Shown here piece after piece: positions 7,918 through 12,611 of a stretch of DNA of 16,899 bases (position 1 is its first letter; each line of letters starts with the position of its first letter). The stretch spans positions 1 through 16,899 of the forward strand of contig CAZLEE010000089.1 of assembly GCA_964558455.1 (NCBI GenBank), in the 5' to 3' direction. The notes below the pieces were generated by a model. That model was not told the origin of the DNA. It saw nothing but the letters and a program-made list of their open reading frames with translations, and did not search any database. A program made the translations under genes and the position numbers. The DNA comes from DASRLE01 sp964558455 (GTDB lineage: Bacteria > Verrucomicrobiota > Verrucomicrobiia > Limisphaerales > Palsa-1400).

Positions 7918-9033
7918 GTGAAAAGAATGTTCCTTATGGCGGGGCTGCTGATGTTGACGGCCTGCCATCAGACGTTTCCGGGGACTTCGCGCGGCCTGGA
8001 TCGCATCGGGGTTTCGGCGGATAAGCGCGGTTTCGTCCACACAACCACAGGGCGGGCATTTCATCCATGGGGCAATAATTACGGGAACAAGGGCCGGTTG
8101 ATGGAGGATTTCTGGGCGTCGGACTGGGCAACGGTGGTCCGGGATTTTCAAGAGATGAAGGGCATGGGCGCGAATGTGGTGCGGGTCCATCTCCAATTCG
8201 GCCAATTCATGAGCGGGCCGGACCAGCCCAATGCCCGGGCGATGCGGCGTCTGGGGCAATTGGTTCGATTAGCCGAAACCACGGGCCTTTATCTGGACCT
8301 TACCGGCTTGGGCTGTTACCGGCACAGCGAAGTTCCAGACTGGTACGACGCCTTGCCGGAAGCGCAACGTTGGGACGCCCAAGCCCGTTTCTGGGAAGCG
8401 GTGGCGGCGGCGTGCGCGGACAGTCCCGCCATTTTCTGCTACGACCTCATCAACGAACCGATTGTGGCGGGAGAGAAACGGCAGCCGCGCGATTGGTACA
8501 CCGGCGCGTTCGGCGGATACAATTTCATCCAATTCATCAACCTGGACCCGGCGGGCCGTCCGCGCGAAAAAATAGCCTGCCAATGGATTCAAACCATGGT
8601 CCGGGCCATTCACCGTCGCGACACCCGGCACATGATAACCGTCGGTCTGCTGCCGTGGGACAAGACGTGGGGGGAATTGTCCGGTTTTCAAATCAAGGCC
8701 GTGGCGCCGCTGCTCGATTTCGTCAGCGTCCACATCTACCCGGAAAAAGGCAAAGTGGCGGAAGCGCTGGCCGGTCTTCAGAAATTTGCGGCCGGCAAAC
8801 CGTTGGTGGTGGAGGAAACCTTCCCGCTCTATTGTTCGCCGGCGGAACTGAAGGAATTTCTCCGGGCCTCCCGTCCGTTCGCCACCGGCTGGATAGGCCA
8901 TTACAACGGCGAAACAATCAGCCAATTGAAAACCGCCGCGCTTGCCGGGAAAGACCGCGCCCCCTCCGAATGGCTGGAATGGCTGGAAGTATTCACGGAC
9001 ATGACCCCGGAAATGACGCGAGAGGGGAAGTAG
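7918..9033 (+). CDS. GH5-like (cellulase-superfamily) glycosidase lipoprotein
   Basis: A 371-aa exported enzyme with a TIM-barrel glycosidase pattern. GTG 7918 gives a classic lipoprotein signal, MKRMFLMAGLLMLTAC, with lipid Cys16; TTG 7912 and ATG 7927 are possible alternatives. PWGNNYG (50-56) is the first strand. GANVVRVHLQF (84-94) carries the conserved Arg. CYDLINEP (174-181) has the acid/base Glu180 in the NEP motif typical of clan GH-A. HIYP (272-275) is the strand-7 His/Tyr motif. VVEETFP (297-303) supplies the likely nucleophile, Glu299 or Glu300. Distant GH5 or related 'cellulase family' proteins share this layout; the substrate cannot be read from the sequence. It stands alone, divergent from the patatin gene and convergent with the regulator at 9110. 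Confidence 0.85.
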   Translation: MKRMFLMAGLLMLTACHQTFPGTSRGLDRIGVSADKRGFVHTTTGRAFHPWGNNYGNKGRLMEDFWASDWATVVRDFQEMKGMGANVVRVHLQFGQFMSGPDQPNARAMRRLGQLVRLAETTGLYLDLTGLGCYRHSEVPDWYDALPEAQRWDAQARFWEAVAAACADSPAIFCYDLINEPIVAGEKRQPRDWYTGAFGGYNFIQFINLDPAGRPREKIACQWIQTMVRAIHRRDTRHMITVGLLPWDKTWGELSGFQIKAVAPLLDFVSVHIYPEKGKVAEALAGLQKFAAGKPLVVEETFPLYCSPAELKEFLRASRPFATGWIGHYNGETISQLKTAALAGKDRAPSEWLEWLEVFTDMTPEMTREGK

Positions 9034-9109
9034 GAATCAGCGCGATAGAACCTGAAAAGATAACGCTCTCGCACAATCTCATTTACGGTTAGGCGATTTC
9101 TTAGGCAAG

Positions 9110-9328
9110 CTAACGGGGGGTTTTGCACTTTTTCGCCTCGGCCAAACGTTGCCGGGCGCTTTCCAGATCATCGTTGCCATCGCAGAATTCTATCAGCAGT
9201 TTGGCCAAAGCAATCAGATGTTCCACTTGGAAGCTGAGCGGGCGGCCGCGGCGGCGGCACATCTCGTCAAGCTCTGCCCGTTGCTCTTCTGACATGCGGA
9301 TGTTGAACTGGCGGGTTTTCTTTGACAC
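9110..9328 (-). CDS. Small ribbon-helix-helix DNA-binding protein
   Basis: A 72-aa protein read from GTG 9328. KTRQFNIRMSEEQRAEL fits the ribbon-helix-helix (Arc/MetJ/CopG) pattern: a beta strand with alternating residues (5-11), helix A (13-26), a Gly turn (RRRGRP) and helix B (31-48), followed by a charged tail. Proteins of this fold dimerise, place the strand in the DNA major groove and often repress their own operon or act as antitoxins. The open frame extends upstream on the minus strand, but that part is Cys/Phe/Pro-rich and not protein-like, so I start at GTG 9328; ATG 9295 would remove the strand. It is divergent from the LamG gene, and the 245-base gap holds an 18-base near-palindrome. 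No toxin ORF adjoins it on its own strand. Confidence 0.7.
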   Translation of the reverse strand: MSKKTRQFNIRMSEEQRAELDEMCRRRGRPLSFQVEHLIALAKLLIEFCDGNDDLESARQRLAEAKKCKTPR

Positions 9329-9376
9329 TTTGTGGATACTGCCAGAGAAAAATTTGCAACTCAGGGGCAAAAACGG

Positions 9377-9401
9377 TTGACAAGGGATACATTGGTATAA
9401 A
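9377..9401 (+). promoter_or_regulatory. Candidate promoter for the LamG/RHS transcript
   Basis: A perfect TTGACA (9377-9382) is followed by TATAAA (9396-9401). The spacing is 13 bases, shorter than the usual 16-18; shifting to TAAAAA gives 15. It lies in the AT-rich gap between the divergent regulator and the LamG gene and reads toward the latter, leaving a leader of about 170 bases. Confidence 0.35.
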
Positions 9402-9453
9402 AAGCGAGTATTCATTTTGGATGTTCGGCATTTTCGCATTATTAAATACGCAT

Positions 9454-9471
9454 CAAACGGGAACCCGTTTG
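9454..9471. promoter_or_regulatory. 18-bp near-palindrome, candidate operator
   Basis: CAAACGGG-AA-CCCGTTTG: two perfect 8-base inverted arms around AA. It lies between the divergent ribbon-helix-helix gene and the LamG gene, 53-70 bases downstream of the candidate promoter. Related pieces occur nearby: AATTTGCAA at 9351 and again at 9480, and GGCAAA (from about 9477) with TTTGCC (near 9503). A binding site for the adjacent regulator is an inference. Confidence 0.4.
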
Positions 9472-9573
9472 TCATGGCAAATTTGCAAACAATCGGTTTG
9501 CCAACCTGTACGGAAAGATATAAGCCGTTGGGCGATCCGAGAAATTTTGGCTGCCGGCAAAAAGAAAGAATAT

Positions 9574-10947
9574 ATGGATACAAAATTAATCGACATTCGC
9601 CGGACACTGGCTGTCGCCCTGTTCATTTTCATTTGCGTGGGGGCAGCTTCCCGCGCTGTCAGCCAGCCGTCCATTCCGAACAGCGGCCCTCCCCCGCTGG
9701 ACACATGGTCTTTTAGCGACACGAATTACTGGACGAGCGATTTGGGGTATTATCCGCTGTCGTTCACGAATATCTGCGATTCGGAACTCGGCCTCGGCAA
9801 CTCGCTTGATGTCGATAGTACGAACGAAAGTTGGCTCCAATACAACGTCTTTGAGGCCGATGGCACAACAAATCTGAATATCGTCAGCGACGGCAGCCTG
9901 GAGTTTTGGTTTGCTCCGAATTGGGCCAGCGTAAGCGACACGAACGATCTTGGGACGGGCCCGGGCGTGTGGAGCCGCCTGATAGAAGTCGGCACATACA
10001 CCACGAATGCAAGCTACGGCTGGTGGAGTTTGTACATGGATGATGTCGGAAACAACATCTACTTCTCCGCGCAGGATGAAAACGGCAACGAGGCCGATTA
10101 TCTCTCTGCGCCGGTGACGTTTACAAGCAATTACTGGCACTTGATTGCGCTCACATGGTGCAGCACAAATACAGCCCTGTTCGTGGACGGCAATTGTGTG
10201 ACAAACGGCCCCGGCATCACCGTCTTGCCGAACGTGAAAGTCATCGCCAATGGCTTTACCATTGGCAGCGATATTGACACCGGCATGTTGCAAATGCACG
10301 GAGCGTTGAACAGCCTTTCGACATATAATTACGTTCTCGGAGACGCTTCGATCAACGCGCAGGCGATTCTTGAAGCCGTCTTTTACCTCGCCACCGCCAG
10401 CATCTCGTCCAACGCGCCATCGTCGTCGTCGCCGGAACTATCGGCCGTTTATGATATCATTAACGGCCCCGGCTACCTTCAAGTCACGGGCACAAACACC
10501 GCCACGTACGCGACCAATATCAATGTCTGGATAACAAATGTGACGACAACGCCCGGAACGAACAACTCTGTCAATTTGGGTTTTATGGTGGCGGGAGGCA
10601 ATCCCGATTGGCCCTACGACGTTTTCGCCACAGGCTATATCAACGGTTCCATTTCAAACTCCACCTGGTCCTGGATGGGGCAGACCTATCCCTGCCAGAC
10701 AAATGTCAACAACGGTTTGACCAACAGCATGGTGTACCTCCTGCTCGGCACTCCGTTTAGCTACGATGGCGACGGATTCACAGCCGCCTACGAAAAGCTG
10801 ATCCTGCACATCAACCCAAACAATCCCGATGTGGCGGGAGACGGCATCGCCAACGGGTTCAAGTATTTGGCCGGGATACCCTTCACAACCCAAGTCGGCG
10901 TCCCGTCGCTCAACTCTGCCAACGTTCCGTGCTGCCCAATCCCTTAA
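9574..10947 (+). CDS. Secreted LamG-domain protein with a calcium-binding-like tail
   Basis: A 457-aa exported protein, unusually rich in Asn, Thr and Ser. Residues 1-32 are a signal peptide (TLAVALFIFICVGAASRAVS). Residues about 75-265 form a concanavalin-like LamG/Laminin-G_3 domain: LGLGNSLDVDS, GSLEFWFAPNWAS, YWHLIALTWCSTNTALFVDG, IGSDIDTG and a closing HGALNSLSTYNYVL. A second beta domain runs from about 285 to 365. The C-terminus has a thrombospondin-type-3-like or EF-hand-like motif (YDGDGFTAAYEKL, then NPNNPDVAGDGI). These domains usually bind sugars or partners at the cell surface. ATG 9574 is preceded by AAAGAAAGAA, a fair ribosome site; the longer open frame starts inside the regulator's 5' region and is rejected. 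The RHS-type gene follows after 21 bases, so the pair is likely co-expressed. Confidence 0.8.
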   Translation: MDTKLIDIRRTLAVALFIFICVGAASRAVSQPSIPNSGPPPLDTWSFSDTNYWTSDLGYYPLSFTNICDSELGLGNSLDVDSTNESWLQYNVFEADGTTNLNIVSDGSLEFWFAPNWASVSDTNDLGTGPGVWSRLIEVGTYTTNASYGWWSLYMDDVGNNIYFSAQDENGNEADYLSAPVTFTSNYWHLIALTWCSTNTALFVDGNCVTNGPGITVLPNVKVIANGFTIGSDIDTGMLQMHGALNSLSTYNYVLGDASINAQAILEAVFYLATASISSNAPSSSSPELSAVYDIINGPGYLQVTGTNTATYATNINVWITNVTTTPGTNNSVNLGFMVAGGNPDWPYDVFATGYINGSISNSTWSWMGQTYPCQTNVNNGLTNSMVYLLLGTPFSYDGDGFTAAYEKLILHINPNNPDVAGDGIANGFKYLAGIPFTTQVGVPSLNSANVPCCPIP

Positions 10948-10968
10948 TTTGCGATCCCCAACCAAACA

Positions 10969-11580
10969 ATGAAGCCGAATTATCCCATCCTGACCGCCGG
11001 TTTTGCCTGTCTTGCGCTGGCGGTGTCCGCCTTCGCGCAAACCACGGCGCCGGGAAACAACACATTAGCCCCGCTGTCTTCGGAAAATCAGACAGCCAGT
11101 CCCGCCGGTCAAACGGATTTTCAAACGGACCCTTTTACGGGACGTTTTGGCTATTCCGTGCCGTTCGATTTGGCCCCGGTGCGGCATGGCAGCGCCCCGA
11201 ATTTGGAGCTGACTTACAATTCCTCCAACCCGAATAGCTGGTGCGGGGTTGGTTGGGACTTGGAAAATGCGTCTTCAGGGACCGCAACAGCGGCTCCCCC
11301 CAGCCCCACGACGGCCCCTAATACGGGACAACAGTTTCAACGATTAATCGTTGATTCAAAAGGTAATATCATTCCGCTAAAACCGGGAGAAATGCTAACT
11401 CGTTCACCGAATGGAAAATGGGTGCAGGTTAGGGATGCAAATGGAAAACCCACCGGCACAAGACTTGACGGAGGCCATAAGTCTTCCACACACACCGACC
11501 CGCGTGCTCAGGATGCACATGCTCATGTGCCAGGAGCGACAAATCCAGATGGAACACCGTGGCTTCCTATCAACCAATGA
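10969..11580 (+). CDS. RHS/SpvB-type secreted head fused directly to a toxin-like C-terminal tip
   Basis: A 203-aa protein. Residues 1-23 are a signal peptide (ending AFAQ). Residues 45-99 (DPFTGRFGYSVPFDLAP, APNLELTYNSSNPNSW, CGVGWDLE) are the start of an RHS or SpvB-like protein, which normally runs into a core of hundreds to thousands of residues with YD repeats. No YD repeat is present. After a Ser/Thr/Ala/Pro linker (101-120) the sequence becomes a tip-like domain: LIVDSKGNIIPLKPGE, NGKWVQVRDANGKPTG, LDGGHKSSTHTDPRAQ and HAHVPG-NPDGTPWLP. H170, H175, H184 and H186 are clustered and could be catalytic or metal-binding. The layout is that of a polymorphic toxin tip, but I cannot name the toxin family. 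The stop overlaps the next gene by ATGA, as toxin/immunity pairs often do. Core loss by deletion or by assembly collapse are both possible. Confidence 0.72.
   Translation: MKPNYPILTAGFACLALAVSAFAQTTAPGNNTLAPLSSENQTASPAGQTDFQTDPFTGRFGYSVPFDLAPVRHGSAPNLELTYNSSNPNSWCGVGWDLENASSGTATAAPPSPTTAPNTGQQFQRLIVDSKGNIIPLKPGEMLTRSPNGKWVQVRDANGKPTGTRLDGGHKSSTHTDPRAQDAHAHVPGATNPDGTPWLPINQ
11337..11354. repeat. 18-bp perfect palindrome inside the tip-coding region
   Basis: TCAACGATTAATCGTTGA is identical to its own reverse complement. It lies in codons for residues about 123-129, just after the junction between the RHS head/linker and the tip, where base composition becomes more AT-rich. Confidence 0.6.
11460..11485. 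repeat. Inverted repeat AAGACTT/AAGTCTT inside the tip-coding region
   Basis: Seven-base arms (11460-11466 and 11479-11485) around a 12-base loop. A second compact inverted repeat, GCACATG-CT-CATGTGC, follows at 11515-11530 and encodes the His-Ala-His stretch, so codon choice may explain that one. Confidence 0.4.
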
Positions 11581-11771
11581 TTACGCCTTTTAAATACGAT
11601 TGGGGGCAAGAGGTGCAGGTGGCTGCCACAGCACCTCTAAACATGCATCCTGGGCAAGCAGGGTCTGTATGCGGAATGCGCGAATCCAATGCCAGCCGTC
11701 TTTATTTGATCGAATTTTCGGACGGGCAAGCCATCGAAATTCCGGAAGATTTTCTTGAACCCGAGCCATGA
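11577..11771 (+). CDS. Putative immunity protein for the adjacent toxin tip
   Basis: A 64-aa acidic soluble protein, MITPFKYDWGQEVQV at the N-terminus and FSDGQAIEIPEDFLEPEP at the C-terminus. Short alternating strands (GQEVQV, GSVCGM, LYLIEFSDG) separated by turns suggest a small SH3-like beta barrel; this is inferred from pattern only. ATG 11577 overlaps the stop of the upstream tip gene in ATGA, implying translational coupling. Small size, acidity, lack of a signal and this overlap fit an immunity protein that blocks the tip toxin in the producer's cytoplasm. The frame is open to 11559, inside the upstream gene, but the overlap start is preferred. No sequence family was recognised, so the role rests on context. 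Confidence 0.62.
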   Translation: MITPFKYDWGQEVQVAATAPLNMHPGQAGSVCGMRESNASRLYLIEFSDGQAIEIPEDFLEPEP

Positions 11772-11794
11772 GTTAGGCGAAGGGGGCACCATAG

Positions 11795-11947
11795 CCCGGT
11801 TCATTTCAGTTGGATGCGCAACCTGCGGTGGAAAATAAAAAGAACCACCCAGCTAAACAGGCGGGATCAAACAGCCAATCAAAGAGTGAAACATCATCTC
11901 AGAACCAAACAGGAGCAGAACAGCAACCTGCCGGGACAGGCCAATGA
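11795..11947 (+). pseudogene. Start-less tail fragment, possible remnant of a second secreted toxin
   Basis: This frame is open for 50 codons from just after a TAG (11792-11794) to TGA (11945-11947) and has no ATG. It encodes a hydrophilic Ser/Gln/Asn/Lys-rich tail (AVENKKNHPAKQAGSNSQSK, then SETSSQNQTGAEQQPAG), unlike the Arg-rich, unnatural translation in the competing frame. Its TGA overlaps the ATG at 11944 by ATGA, the same layout as the tip/immunity junction at 11577. I infer a 5'-deleted C-terminal piece of another tip gene. It could also be non-coding chance. Confidence 0.32.
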
Positions 11948-12284
11948 AAAAAATGAAATTTGGGTCGCTGTGACCCGTACAAAAAACGACCTAGCCGGAG
12001 TCTTCGAGTTTGACGGGGAGGTAGGCTATTTTTATCTCTATCGAAACCAAGCTGCGGAAGGCAAGCGCATCGTGAGCTCGATTCACATCGTAAGTGGAAC
12101 ACCAGGCTTTGAGCAGGCCGATGTTGAAATCAGGTGGACAGCAGAGGGGGCGGTTGTCGGATTGTTCATATATTCAGTGCTGTGGGCTGCGTTCGACGCC
12201 ATACACCTCACCAAGTTTGGGGGCAACTACCGCTCGCACGGTAAACCCGAAATTCCGGATAAGGTTGCGAGTTGTTTTCAATAA
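11944..12284 (+). CDS. DUF2251-like protein, putative second immunity protein, with one-base frame break at its start
   Basis: The recognisable body is IWVAVTRTKNDLAGVFEFDG, then GYFYLYRNQ, IVSSIHIVSGTP, DVEIRWTAEGAVVGLFIYS and VLWAAFDA. The GYFYLY / AIHI / RW-VGLFI-VLWA-FD pattern resembles DUF2251, a small soluble family; that assignment is from memory. The natural start appears to be ATG 11944, giving MKK, but the A7 run at 11947-11953 sends that frame to a stop after nine codons. One extra A would give MKKNEIWVAVTRTKND and restore the gene. As written, the body's frame is open upstream to ATG 11814 (156 aa in total), but that 43-residue extension looks spurious; GTG 11970 is another possible start. 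Mutation, sequencing error or slippage are all possible. Confidence 0.55.
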
Positions 12285-12314
12285 AACAGGTTCGTCCGGA
12301 GAGTTTATACTTTT

Positions 12315-12557
12315 ATGAACTGTTTCATCTGCGATGAGGAATCAGGCAACGGGCACCTTTGTAAGAGACATGCGGAACTATTGCTCCGTAAGCTCAAACA
12401 ACATCAAACGGTTTTGTCGCCGACATTCGCATATCATTGTGCAATATGCGGCGAATGGAAAAATCGGACTATTGTCGAAGGAGAATACGGGATGTATTTT
12501 TGCGACCGTGACATCCTTGAGGAGTCCGCGCGGTATAAAAAAGACGGCAACCAATAA
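12315..12557 (+). CDS. Cys-rich small protein, probably zinc-binding
   Basis: An 80-aa protein with pairs of metal-ligand-like residues: C3-x2-C6 (NCFICDE), C16-x2-H19 (LCKRH), C42-x2-C45 (HCAICGEW) and C63 (FCDRD). This resembles two half zinc ribbons around a basic helix (ELLLRKLKQH, 21-30). GGAGAG at 12298-12303, 11 bases before ATG 12315, is a plausible ribosome site. It is the last plus-strand gene of the toxin-like island, 30 bases after the DUF2251-like gene and convergent with the SNF2 helicase. It carries no signal peptide. I do not recognise the family; a further accessory or immunity role is only a guess from position. Confidence 0.65.
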   Translation: MNCFICDEESGNGHLCKRHAELLLRKLKQHQTVLSPTFAYHCAICGEWKNRTIVEGEYGMYFCDRDILEESARYKKDGNQ

Positions 12558-12611
12558 CCCGGCTTGTCCTGGCGGTTGGTTTTGGAGCCGGCGAATCACG
12601 CGGTCACAAAA

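Noticed and set aside
9086..9125. GTTAG/CTAAC arms followed by G6T4, possible terminator between GH5-like and regulator genes
   Set aside because: The arms are 5 bases with a loop of about 17 bases, and the T-run is short.
9322..9573. In-frame 5' extension of the LamG gene
   Set aside because: It runs through the divergent regulatory gap, and the signal peptide and ribosome site are at 9574.
9089..11778. GTTAGGCGA at 9089 and again at 11772, resembling an integron attC core (GTTRRRY)
   Set aside because: No paired upstream RYYYAAC core or attC-like fold was found at either site, and no integrase is present. A 9-base repeat is expected by chance over this distance.
12559..12591. CCGGCT/AGCCGG inverted repeat between two convergent genes, possible terminator
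   Set aside because: Six-base arms with a 21-base loop and no following T-run on either strand make it too weak to call.
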